From Chloroflexota bacterium (lineage in GTDB: Bacteria > Chloroflexota > Anaerolineae > Anaerolineales > Villigracilaceae), in assembly GCA_016234535.1 (NCBI GenBank), contig JACRBH010000196.1, positions 1 to 64,000 of the forward strand: 64,000 nucleotides of DNA. Direction: 5' to 3'. A program made the position numbers and the translations under genes. Positions within the stretch are counted from its first letter, which is position 1; each line of letters opens with the position of its first letter. Positions 39,592-47,372 of this stretch are shown piece by piece. The notes beneath the pieces are model-generated. The model saw only the letters and a program-made list of their open reading frames with translations. It had not been told where the DNA came from and searched no databases.

Positions 39592-40870
39592 TCAATTGAT
39601 CTTCGATGAACACAATGCCAATAAAGGCACAGAGCGCGGGAAGGAATTGCTCGAACAATCTGTGACAGAATTGGGTGCAGGGCGATCCATTCTGAGCGAT
39701 AAAAACGGTCAGATCATTGCGGGCAATAAGACGTTGGCGGCGGCGCAGAAGGCGGGACTGAAGGTTCGCATTGTGCCATCAAGACGCGATGAGCTGGTGG
39801 TTGTTCAAAGAGAAGATCTTGACCTGAGCGACCCCGCAGGAGAAGCCCGCAGACTTGCGTATCTTGATAACCGCGTTTCTGAAATTGACCTGGCATGGGA
39901 CGCGACCGTCATTGCTGAAGACACAGCGGCTGGTCTGGATATGGATTCACTCGGTTTTCTGGACAAGGAACTGCAGAAGATCCTTGTCCATGCTGAAGAT
40001 GGCGAAGCCTGGGCGGAAAACACCGACCCCGCTGAATTGGTGAATCAGGCCGAGTCACTGGTTGAAAAGTGGGGGGTGGAAGAGGGACAATTGTGGACGT
40101 TGGGAAATCATCGCCTATTCGTTGGAGATTGCAGAGAGGCTGATGTGATGAGTTCCTTGATGCAGGGAGAGAAAGCGCAAATATGCTGGACAGATCCACC
40201 GTGGAATGTGGCCTACGGTGAAGACATCGAAGCAGATAATGCACAAGGATATAAAAAGCGAACCATGAAGAATGACAACCTGGGCGAGTTGTTTCCAGCA
40301 TTTATTCAAGCGGCAGTCAAAAGTATTTGGAATGCAAGTGAGCCAGGCGCATTGATCTATCTTGCGATGAGCGCTCAGGAATGGCCAACGATAGACAAGG
40401 CGTTACGTGACCAAGGATTTCACTGGTCAAGCACGATCATCTGGGCGAAGGATCAACTGGTGCTTTCGCGCAAAGACTATCACACCCAGTTCGAGCCGCT
40501 TTGGTATGGATGGCGCAGCGATGCAGGGCGGATCAGAGAAGTTGTGGACCGCAAGCAGTCGGATGTGTGGTTTATTGATCGGCCAAAACGATCTGAGGAT
40601 CATCCAACGATGAAGCCTCTGCTATTGGTGGAAAGATCGCTGATCAATTCAAGCCTGCCAGGTGATATTGTTCTTGATCCATTTGTTGGAAGCGGAACAA
40701 CGTTAATTATTTGCGAACAGTTGAATCGGAAATGCAGGGCTGTAGAATTGGACTCGATCTATGCGGCGGTCACAATTGAGCGGTGGCATTTACTGACGGG
40801 TAAGACCCCCCTGCCTTCAGCATTCCCCCATTTTCAAAGTGCGAAAATGGAGGGAGAAGAAATGCCTTGA
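39581..40870 (+). CDS. ParB-domain / DNA methyltransferase fusion 2 (DPPW type)
   Basis: A 429-residue paralogue of the upstream gene, overlapping it by 11 bp. The ParB-like domain spans about 10-110 (HNANKGTERGKELL ... GAGRSILSDKNGQIIAGNKT). The methyltransferase domain has motif IV TDPPWNV and motif I DPFVGSGTTLI. DPPW fits N6-adenine methylation, so the pair may mark two different sites. The last 20 residues (KTPLPSAFPHFQSAKMEGEE) are encoded by a palindromic repeat and probably have no role. Confidence 0.85.
   Translation: MDNNQLIFDEHNANKGTERGKELLEQSVTELGAGRSILSDKNGQIIAGNKTLAAAQKAGLKVRIVPSRRDELVVVQREDLDLSDPAGEARRLAYLDNRVSEIDLAWDATVIAEDTAAGLDMDSLGFLDKELQKILVHAEDGEAWAENTDPAELVNQAESLVEKWGVEEGQLWTLGNHRLFVGDCREADVMSSLMQGEKAQICWTDPPWNVAYGEDIEADNAQGYKKRTMKNDNLGELFPAFIQAAVKSIWNASEPGALIYLAMSAQEWPTIDKALRDQGFHWSSTIIWAKDQLVLSRKDYHTQFEPLWYGWRSDAGRIREVVDRKQSDVWFIDRPKRSEDHPTMKPLLLVERSLINSSLPGDIVLDPFVGSGTTLIICEQLNRKCRAVELDSIYAAVTIERWHLLTGKTPLPSAFPHFQSAKMEGEEMP
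40806..40856. repeat. Phage palindromic repeat copy 4 (in methyltransferase 2 tail)
   Basis: CATTCCCCCATTTTC and GAAAATGGAGGGAG, with AAAGTGC between. Its closest relative is copy 6 (AGAGCGC loop). It encodes the C-terminal tail of the methyltransferase. Confidence 0.6.
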
Positions 40871-40917
40871 CTTCCTTTGCACCCTACGGCCTACTGACGG
40901 CTATAAAGGAGATCAAC

Positions 40918-41184
40918 ATGAATAACATTTTGGAAATCAAAAAGAAAAATGCAAAGAAACGCAACCTAGCCAGCAGAGAGGGAAGCCTTGCGAAGTATGA
41001 AGAGAAGCAGGCAGAGATCGAGAAACTTCTGAAACAAATCGCGGTCGGACTGCAGGCGCATGATCGCGCCGCAAGCGGTCCGGGCGGGCACCACTGGGGT
41101 CACGTTGGGGATTTGACGCATATCGCGGGACAACTTAGGGAGATCAACGATATGTTGCATCACAAGGGCGAGTACGCCAAATAG
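40918..41184 (+). CDS. Small coiled-coil phage protein
   Basis: An 88-residue protein, Lys/Glu-rich and helical, with a Gly/His-rich loop (SGPGGHHWGHVGDL) in the middle. AAGGAG lies 7 bp before ATG 40918. Function unknown. Confidence 0.55.
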   Translation: MNNILEIKKKNAKKRNLASREGSLAKYEEKQAEIEKLLKQIAVGLQAHDRAASGPGGHHWGHVGDLTHIAGQLREINDMLHHKGEYAK

Positions 41185-41194
41185 GGAGGCAACC

Positions 41195-41410
41195 ATGCGG
41201 AGCGGGCAGTACAACACAAATCCGAAGGAAGTTTACGCACTGGAGCTTGAGAAGCTCCAGTTTTGTTTTTCAAAGATGCATGAAATGGGAGAGAATATCA
41301 GTGAGGTGAATCGTGTAGCATGGAAACAGATAGAGCATTTGAGACAGTTCAATTTTCTTTTGGAAGAAGCGTTGATGGTTGGAGATGCATTGCTAAAAAT
41401 TGGTAGTTGA
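41195..41410 (+). CDS. Small helical phage protein
   Basis: A 71-residue soluble protein with no recognisable motif. GGAGG lies upstream of ATG 41195. Its stop codon is inside the -35 box of the next promoter. Confidence 0.55.
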   Translation: MRSGQYNTNPKEVYALELEKLQFCFSKMHEMGENISEVNRVAWKQIEHLRQFNFLLEEALMVGDALLKIGS

Positions 41411-41434
41411 CAATTCACAAAAAGATTCTATAAT
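41407..41434 (+). promoter_or_regulatory. Consensus sigma-70 promoter
   Basis: TTGACA (41407-41412), 16-bp spacer and TATAAT (41429-41434). Both hexamers are perfect. It opens a 250-bp non-coding interval. Confidence 0.8.
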
Positions 41435-41441
41435 TCGACTT

Positions 41442-41480
41442 GGTAACCGCTCGGGCGCCCCCCTCGCCCAGGCGGTTATC
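41442..41480 (+). ncRNA. GC-rich stem-loop at the start of the transcript
   Basis: GGTAACCGC (41442-41450) pairs with GCGGTTATC (41472-41480), and an inner stem TCGGGCG/TCGCCCA extends it around a C-rich loop. The following CTTTAATTT is a weak T tract, so it might act as an attenuator or end a very short RNA. Confidence 0.5.
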
Positions 41481-41514
41481 GCTTTAATTTACATTAGAAT
41501 CTGTGTTCTAAACC

Positions 41515-41543
41515 TTGTTAAAATTTTGGATTTGTTTTAAAAT
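41515..41543 (+). promoter_or_regulatory. Second promoter in the interval
   Basis: TTGTTA (41515-41520), 17-bp spacer, TAAAAT (41538-41543). Expected start near 41550. Confidence 0.6.
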
Positions 41544-41549
41544 ACAGGT

Positions 41550-41647
41550 ACAAATAAATACCCCGCTGTGACGGCAATCCAATGGATTCAGGCAGTCACA
41601 AGTTTGTCGACAGGCGCTCGGCACCGAAAGGTGTCGGGCGCTTTTTT
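41550..41647 (+). ncRNA. Putative phage small RNA
   Basis: About 98 nt between a promoter and a strong terminator, without a start codon that has a ribosome-binding site. TGTGAC (about 41566) and GTCACA (about 41595) close a stem with an inner AATCC-AAT-GGATT hairpin, then comes the terminator stem. It may act as a free RNA or as a leader of the holin-like gene 20 bp downstream. Confidence 0.5.
41614..41647 (+). terminator. Rho-independent terminator
   Basis: GCGCTCGGCACC-GAAA-GGTGTCGGGCGC followed by TTTTTT. It stands before, not after, the membrane-protein genes, so those need read-through or another promoter. Confidence 0.85.
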
Positions 41648-41667
41648 GTTGTTAAAAGGAGAATCAC

Positions 41668-42021
41668 ATGTTCAATTTCAATATCACCCCTGAAATCTTG
41701 ATCGCGTTTGCGGCGGCTTTGCTGGCGCTGTTGTTTGATTATTTTCCGTGGCTGGCGCAATGGTATGACGCGAAGGATGTGTCTACCAAGAAACAGATCA
41801 TGGCTGGTTTGCTGATCACGCTCGCTGTTGTGGCGTTCGCGGGAACATGCCTGGCTTGGTTCGTGAGTAATTTGGTATGCGAGCCGAAGACAATTGTGAC
41901 TCTTATCTATGCGTTGTTAATCGCTGTGGGCGTGAACCAGGGTGTTCATTCCGCGACGAAGCCGAGCGCGGCGTTGAAGGCTCGTATGGCGCGTATGTTT
42001 ACAACAAAACTAAAGAGCTAA
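41668..42021 (+). CDS. Holin-like phage membrane protein
   Basis: A 117-residue protein with three hydrophobic segments (about 8-30, 45-70 and 75-95) and a basic C-terminus (KARMARMFTTKLKS). This fits class I holins, which form the lysis pore. AAAAGGAG lies before ATG 41668. No endolysin gene follows directly, so the role is tentative. Confidence 0.5.
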   Translation: MFNFNITPEILIAFAAALLALLFDYFPWLAQWYDAKDVSTKKQIMAGLLITLAVVAFAGTCLAWFVSNLVCEPKTIVTLIYALLIAVGVNQGVHSATKPSAALKARMARMFTTKLKS

Positions 42022-42023
42022 TA

Positions 42024-42404
42024 GTGACAGATCCAATTATTGTTCTTTGGGAAAAATATGGATGGGTTGCATTTCTCCTCTATTTTATTGTGAGGGAAAT
42101 CTGGCCTTTTCTACGCGACAAGGTATGGCCACAAACTGCGGCAAATGCAAAACTTGAGGCAGATCGAATTCGCAAGCTGGAAGATCGACAAATCACTCTG
42201 CAGGAGCGACATGCGATTGCCGTGGAAGAGATGAGTAAGGCCGTACAGTCGATGGCATTGGTGATCACGACCAATAACGAGCGGCTCTCATCATTGCTGA
42301 TTGGTTTTGCGCAGCATTCGCAAGAGAGCACGGCGGCAATCACTTTGATGCGAGAACGCACGGCGCGCAATGGCGTCCCTCGAAAGGTTAAGAGTAAATT
42401 ATGA
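42024..42404 (+). CDS. Single-span membrane protein with coiled coil
   Basis: A 126-residue protein started at GTG 42024, two bases after the holin-like stop. One membrane span lies at about 12-28. A long charged helix (LEADRIRKLEDRQITLQERH) follows, and the end is basic. The topology resembles phage lysis accessory proteins such as Rz-type spanins, but there is no clear homology. Confidence 0.5.
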   Translation: MTDPIIVLWEKYGWVAFLLYFIVREIWPFLRDKVWPQTAANAKLEADRIRKLEDRQITLQERHAIAVEEMSKAVQSMALVITTNNERLSSLLIGFAQHSQESTAAITLMRERTARNGVPRKVKSKL

Positions 42405-42769
42405 ACTATTCCATGAAAGTAAATGTTGGTAAATCTCCGAATGGTATCAACCTGCGCGCTGGGGCGGGGGCGTCGTTTGCGGATATTGGCGATTTGAATG
42501 TGGGGCAGATCGCTGAGGGTGATGAGATGGTGAAGGATGTGAACAATCAGGAGTGGCTGCACATCCTAATGATTGATGGCAAGCAGACGAGCACACCAAC
42601 GTATGCGGCGGCGTGGCTGTGTGATGTGACTGTGGTTGCGCCTCCGCCACCCATGCCAACAGTGCAGGTGGATTTGTCGTTTGTTTCTGAAACCCCGATC
42701 ACGATCGTTGCGAATGGCGTGCCGATTGGCACGTATACGGGAACCATCGCATTGGTGGCAAAAGCATAA
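42401..42769 (+). CDS. SH3-like domain phage protein
   Basis: A 122-residue protein. Residues 3-70 (SPNGINLRAGAGASFADIGD ... WLHILMIDGKQ) match the bacterial SH3 pattern NLRxGPGxxxxxIGxLxxG. Such domains bind cell-wall peptides. A proline-rich linker leads to a small beta-rich end. It is coupled to the preceding gene by ATGA. It could be the wall-binding part of a lysis or entry complex. Confidence 0.6.
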   Translation: MNYSMKVNVGKSPNGINLRAGAGASFADIGDLNVGQIAEGDEMVKDVNNQEWLHILMIDGKQTSTPTYAAAWLCDVTVVAPPPPMPTVQVDLSFVSETPITIVANGVPIGTYTGTIALVAKA

Positions 42770-43563
42770 TGAATTCTTCCAAGACAGCCAGTTTCAAAGT
42801 AACACTGCGCGCCAGCCAGCATGTAGTTGATGACGCTCAATATGCTGTCTGTCTGCATGACTTTGAGCGGCACGGCGTATCAAGACCGACCCTCAACGGA
42901 GATGCGCGCAAAGTCCATGGACTGCCAGAGACGGTCTCGGTGCTAGACAGGAATGGTTTCATATTCCTGACCAAGCCGATTCAAATGCAGTGGCATAAGT
43001 GGTGCTGCGCCGCCGTCCCCTCGATGTCCGCTGCGGATCAGGTGAAAAGTTTTGTTTCCTTAACTGCCTCAGACAGAGCCTGGAACAACCGATACGGTTC
43101 AGATTTATACGCCTGCTATCCAGCAGGTACAAATCTTGATAAAGAGGTAATGAGACTGTTCCCACTTCTCGGGGGCGGGACCGTGATCAAGATACTCAAC
43201 GACCCAAACTCTCAAATTCTTGAATACGAAACAATGTCTTCCACTGAAGACATATCCATCTACTCCCCTGCTACGCATCCGCACCTGTTTTTCCAACCCC
43301 CGAATTCCATCAGGGTGGAAATATGGTGGATGAAAAAAGACCACAGCGTTATTGTCCCAACTCCGCCAGACATAAACAAGCCTGCCCCTGGAACTGAGTG
43401 GTCTGGGAAATGGGATGAACATCGAGTCGATCCATTCCCGCAATTTGCCAATCAATCCATTGTTCCAATTATGACGCGCGGGGCAAAGTTCAATCGGATC
43501 GATCGAGTAAAAGTGCGTCTGCTTCCAAAGGGAGCGGCATTTCCAAGTCCGTTTGTGGAGTAG
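42769..43563 (+). CDS. Hypothetical phage protein
   Basis: A 264-residue soluble protein overlapping the SH3 gene in TAATG. Aromatic-rich, with QWHKWCCAAVP and several His/Asp pairs, but I see no known catalytic motif. Given its place after a holin-like gene and an SH3 domain, an unrecognised lytic enzyme is conceivable. Confidence 0.55.
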   Translation: MNSSKTASFKVTLRASQHVVDDAQYAVCLHDFERHGVSRPTLNGDARKVHGLPETVSVLDRNGFIFLTKPIQMQWHKWCCAAVPSMSAADQVKSFVSLTASDRAWNNRYGSDLYACYPAGTNLDKEVMRLFPLLGGGTVIKILNDPNSQILEYETMSSTEDISIYSPATHPHLFFQPPNSIRVEIWWMKKDHSVIVPTPPDINKPAPGTEWSGKWDEHRVDPFPQFANQSIVPIMTRGAKFNRIDRVKVRLLPKGAAFPSPFVE

Positions 43564-43567
43564 CAAA

Positions 43568-43648
43568 ATGAAATTGAGTGCGCGCGGAAAGTTTTGGTTA
43601 GCCTATCTGCTGTTCGTAGCCGCATGTGTTGTGCTGGCTATGAAATAG
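43568..43648 (+). CDS. Possible 26-residue membrane peptide
   Basis: ATG 43568 comes 5 bp after the preceding stop. The sequence is one hydrophobic helix with a basic N-terminus (KLSARGKFWLAYLLFVAACV). No good ribosome-binding site, so it may not be translated. Confidence 0.3.
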   Translation: MKLSARGKFWLAYLLFVAACVVLAMK

Positions 43649-43661
43649 CAAGGAATAAATA

Positions 43662-44363
43662 ATGCCTATATCAGTCCCTGTATATCAGTTGAAGTTTGAC
43701 CTGGATCTTCCAGAGGAAGATCTGAATTCTGCGTTAAGCCCAGAAGATATACAGCTTCGAAAAGATCTGGCGCGGGCGTTTGTTGAAAACCCCGAGACAT
43801 GGGAAAAGGATACAAACGGCAAGCCAGTCAAACCTTATTGGTTTGACCGTTATGTGACGCTCTCGGAAAACCGCTGGCCTTTTCGCGTGGCTGTTTTGAT
43901 CGCCTGGCTTGAGACACCGAAAAAATATCGCGTGCCGAAAACGCAGGATGAATTGGCAGACCTGCTTGGGATGAGCAGTGACCGTCAGTTTACGGTATGG
44001 ATCGCGAAAAATCCGCAAATCAAGGCGATGGTGCATGAGGCATGGAAAGAGCGCGCGTTGGACAGGATCAACGACAGCATGGAGGCCATGTTCGAGGTGG
44101 CTGCCACGCCTGATTACAAGGGACGCGGTGACCGCGAACTGCATTTCAAGGTGGCTGAAATTCTTTCGGACAAAGTTATCCTGGACAATTCTGGAAATGT
44201 TGATCTGAACAAACTGAGCTTTGCGGAAAAACTTCGCCTAGCAGGATTGGATAACCCTGAAGCTTTGCTTGCTCTGAGAAAAAAACTAGCAGAGCAGCAA
44301 GCCGTTGTGGAAAACTTTACAGAGGAGCCTGATGTCAATAGCGACACTTCAAACGAGTCGTGA
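43662..44363 (+). CDS. terS: Terminase small subunit-like protein (paralogue 2)
   Basis: A 233-residue protein directly upstream of TerL and overlapping it. The helix-turn-helix block (RVPKTQDELADLLGMSSDRQ) is shared with the protein at 37720. The extra C-terminal 60 residues (SFAEKLRLAGLDNPEALLAL) are helical and would form the oligomer or TerL contact. It recognises phage DNA for packaging by inference from position. Confidence 0.72.
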   Translation: MPISVPVYQLKFDLDLPEEDLNSALSPEDIQLRKDLARAFVENPETWEKDTNGKPVKPYWFDRYVTLSENRWPFRVAVLIAWLETPKKYRVPKTQDELADLLGMSSDRQFTVWIAKNPQIKAMVHEAWKERALDRINDSMEAMFEVAATPDYKGRGDRELHFKVAEILSDKVILDNSGNVDLNKLSFAEKLRLAGLDNPEALLALRKKLAEQQAVVENFTEEPDVNSDTSNES

Positions 44364-45897
44364 AGAGGCTCGCGCTGAAGTTGGCAAGATCCTGCTTGCG
44401 CAGGCAGACCTTGCTTTCTTTGCAGAATACATGAGCACAGATGGTGATGGTGAAGCCTGGTATCACGCTTATGAAATGCATCATCTGATCGCGCATGAAC
44501 TGCAACAAGTTTTATTATTTTTACAAACAGACGGCGCGGAAGGTACTCAGTTTTTATTGATCTTGACCCCGCCACAACATGGCAAGAGCGCATTGGTCAG
44601 CAGATTCTTTCCCGCGTTTGCTTTGGGAAACCTGCCAAACTTGCGTGTGCTTGAAGTTTCATACGGTGCCGATCTTGCCAGCGAGAACAGCCGATATGTA
44701 CGCAACATGATACTTTCCGATCAATACAAGGCCGTGTTTGGAAATCTTTCGCCCAATGCTGAGCCTGTTGTTTTGGCGGCTGACAGCAAATCGGCGGCGA
44801 GTTGGGATCTGGCAAGCCCACATCGAGGCGGAATGATCGCATCGGGTGTGGGCGGCGCAGTGCCAGGGCGCGCCAAAGGACTCGGAATTTTTGATGACCC
44901 AATCAAAGGTCACAAAGAGGCGCAGTCACAGGACATCCGCGATGATGCCTGGGATTTTTATGTATCGGCTTTGCGTGTGCGTATGCGAGCTGGTGTGCTG
45001 GTGATGACCCACTGGCACCCAGACGACCCTGCGGGGCGCATCATCAAAGATATGGTGACGAAGCCGAAGGGCGATAAGTGGAAGATCGTGATGCTGCCTG
45101 GATTGATCGAAGAAGGAATGTTCGCGGCGAATAGAGAAGATCAGCAGAAGAGAATGTTGGATGGCGTTTATTTGCCGTTACGGGACCCGCTGGGGCGGGC
45201 AGTTGGCGAGGTCCTATGTCCCGCGATGATGCCAAGGAACGAAATGCTGAAGGTGCGTGAAACACAGCAGGAATTTTATTTTCAGGCGTTGTATCAGCAA
45301 ATGCCATTTTCAAAAGACGGGCAGAAGTACAAGAAGGATTGGTTCAGGACTGTTTCAAAAATACCCGAAGGCGTGACGATCAAGTTCATCCTCCGATATT
45401 GGGACAAGGCCAATTCATCAGCTGGCGATTTTACTGTCGGTGTGCTGATGGCTTATTGTTCGGATGGATTTTTCTATATCCTGGATGTGGTGCGCGGGCA
45501 GTGGACATCGTATGAGCGCGACCAGAAAATGCGAAAGGCGGCTGAGAAAGATGCCGCGCAATACGGAAAAGTTTTTATATGGCATCAGCAAGACCCAGGC
45601 TCGGCAGGCAAGGACAGCGCTGAGGCGACCAATCGATTGTTGATGGGTTTCCCCGCCAAGTTTGAGACCGTGACGGGCAGCAAGGAAGACCGATCTGATC
45701 CATTGGAATCAGCGTTCCAGGGCGGGCTTGTGTTTCTTTTACAGGCGGCGTGGAATGATGCATTTATTTCTGAATGCGTGGCATTCAACCGCGGGAAGTA
45801 TGACGACCAGGTGGATGCCGCTTCGAGCGCATACAACAAGCTGCTGACGATGATCCGCAGGCCGCATAAAGAAGTTAAGAGTTATCAAGGTTCTTGA
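44332..45897 (+). CDS. terL: Terminase large subunit
   Basis: A 521-residue packaging motor and nuclease. The ATPase domain has the deviant Walker A TPPQHGKSALV (about 78-88) and Walker B LGIFDDP. The nuclease domain begins with LRYWDKANSS and ends with the acidic RGKYDDQVDAASSAY. AGAGGAG lies just before ATG 44332. Confidence 0.9.
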   Translation: MSIATLQTSREEARAEVGKILLAQADLAFFAEYMSTDGDGEAWYHAYEMHHLIAHELQQVLLFLQTDGAEGTQFLLILTPPQHGKSALVSRFFPAFALGNLPNLRVLEVSYGADLASENSRYVRNMILSDQYKAVFGNLSPNAEPVVLAADSKSAASWDLASPHRGGMIASGVGGAVPGRAKGLGIFDDPIKGHKEAQSQDIRDDAWDFYVSALRVRMRAGVLVMTHWHPDDPAGRIIKDMVTKPKGDKWKIVMLPGLIEEGMFAANREDQQKRMLDGVYLPLRDPLGRAVGEVLCPAMMPRNEMLKVRETQQEFYFQALYQQMPFSKDGQKYKKDWFRTVSKIPEGVTIKFILRYWDKANSSAGDFTVGVLMAYCSDGFFYILDVVRGQWTSYERDQKMRKAAEKDAAQYGKVFIWHQQDPGSAGKDSAEATNRLLMGFPAKFETVTGSKEDRSDPLESAFQGGLVFLLQAAWNDAFISECVAFNRGKYDDQVDAASSAYNKLLTMIRRPHKEVKSYQGS

Positions 45898-45898
45898 C

Positions 45899-45961
45899 CC
45901 ACCCCACCCACCCCCTCCCTGCCCTCCCCCAAATAGCAAAGAACGCTATTTGGGGGAGGAG
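45899..45961. repeat. Phage palindromic repeat copy 5 (TerL-portal gap)
   Basis: CTCCCCCAAATAGC-AAAGAAC-GCTATTTGGGGGAG, the longest uninterrupted stem of the family (14 bp). It ends 14 bp before the portal ATG, so the G-rich right arm overlaps its likely ribosome-binding region. Confidence 0.8.
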
Positions 45962-45974
45962 GAAAAGGAAAAAT

Positions 45975-47372
45975 ATGGCAAGTGATTTAGAAAAAGCATT
46001 TGAGGCATTGAACGCAAAGCAGAAACCTTATAGCAGGTTGTTTGCCTATTATGAAGGCAACCAGCCGTTGAGCTATATGAGTTCTTCGAGGATGCGGAAA
46101 ATTTTCGATGGACTGGATGGTGAGTTCTCGCAGAATTGGTGCTCGGTGGTTATTGACGCGGTGAAGGACCGCATCAATTTGCGGAAGATCGAAGTGAAGG
46201 GCGCGGCAGCCAAGACCTGGAAAGAATTATGGGAAGGCAGTCAGTTGGAATTGGAAAGCGATGAAGTGCATGAAGCCGAGTTGATCGCTGGCGAATCATT
46301 CATCATTTGCTGGAAGAATACCGAAGGCCAGATGGAAGCGTATTTCAATGACCCGCGCTTATGCCATGTTTTTTACGATCCAGAATTCCCGCGCAAGAAA
46401 TCTTTTGCGGCGAAGTGGTACGTGGATGATGACGGGAAGATGCGTTTAACTCTTTATTATGCTAATCGACTTGAGTATTACATCAGCAAGGGTTTGGCGA
46501 AGAACGCAACAAAGGCGGCGGCTTTTATTGAAATGGACCCTCCAAGCGCAGAAAATCCGTTCGGAGAAATACCTGTGTTCCATTTCCGAAAGTCGAAACA
46601 GGTCCGCAGTGATCTGAAGAATGTTGTGCCGATCCAGAACTCAGTTAACAAATTGGTGACTGACATGATGGTAGCGGCGGAGTTTGGCGCATTCAAGCAG
46701 CGCTATGTGATTTCAAACGCTGAGGTGCAGGGCAAGCTGAAGAACAGCCCTGATGAAATTTGGGATCTGCCTGCAGGTGACGGCGTTGGCCAACAGACAC
46801 AAGCAGGGCAGTTCGACGCGACACCCTTGAGTAATTATTTGGAAGGGATCGAGAAGCAGGTTGTTGCCATCAGCTCGATCACTCGGACGCCGAAGCATTA
46901 CTTCTTCCAGATCGGCAGCAATATCAGCGGTGAGGCGTTGATCGCCATGGAGTCATCGCTTAATAAAAAAGCACAGGACCGCATAGATCGGTATGCGCCT
47001 GAGTGGAAGAGCGTGACGCTGTTCATGTTGAAGCATTCGGGTAATGAAGTTAACGCATCTGATGTGACGGTGAGGTTTGATCGACCAGAGACGATCCAGC
47101 CCTATACACAGGCGCAGACACGCCAGTTGAATTTCACGGGCGGCATTCCGCTGGAGACCACATTGCGAGAGGAAGGCAAGAGCGATGATGAGATCAAGCA
47201 GGTGCTGGCAGATGTTGAAAAGCAGAAGACACGCGACGCGAATTTAGCGCAGGCGTATTTGGATAAGGCAAGACAAAACTTTGATCAGAACGCGGGCGGC
47301 GGGCAGAAGGCAGTAAGCGGAACGCAAAATGCAGAAAGCGGAATGCAGAATGCGGGAGGCAACAATGCCTGA
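45975..47372 (+). CDS. Portal protein (SPP1 gp6-like)
   Basis: A 465-residue protein with the SPP1-type portal pattern: YYEGNQPL near residue 25, NWCSVVIDAVKDRIN, and SISSITRTPKHYF with SGEALIAMES near residue 310. It forms the ring through which DNA enters the capsid. The last 25 residues are Gln/Asn/Gly-rich and encoded by a degenerate GCAGAAxGCGGAA tandem repeat. It overlaps the next gene by 8 bp. Confidence 0.88.
   Translation: MASDLEKAFEALNAKQKPYSRLFAYYEGNQPLSYMSSSRMRKIFDGLDGEFSQNWCSVVIDAVKDRINLRKIEVKGAAAKTWKELWEGSQLELESDEVHEAELIAGESFIICWKNTEGQMEAYFNDPRLCHVFYDPEFPRKKSFAAKWYVDDDGKMRLTLYYANRLEYYISKGLAKNATKAAAFIEMDPPSAENPFGEIPVFHFRKSKQVRSDLKNVVPIQNSVNKLVTDMMVAAEFGAFKQRYVISNAEVQGKLKNSPDEIWDLPAGDGVGQQTQAGQFDATPLSNYLEGIEKQVVAISSITRTPKHYFFQIGSNISGEALIAMESSLNKKAQDRIDRYAPEWKSVTLFMLKHSGNEVNASDVTVRFDRPETIQPYTQAQTRQLNFTGGIPLETTLREEGKSDDEIKQVLADVEKQKTRDANLAQAYLDKARQNFDQNAGGGQKAVSGTQNAESGMQNAGGNNA

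Noticed and set aside
38317-40870. A restriction-modification system
   Set aside because: No endonuclease gene is adjacent. Two solitary methyltransferases in a phage are better read as DNA protection.
47300-47355. GCAGAAxGCGGAA tandem repeat at the end of the portal gene as a regulatory site
   Set aside because: It is coding, gives a disordered Gln/Asn tail, and shows no palindromic or promoter structure.
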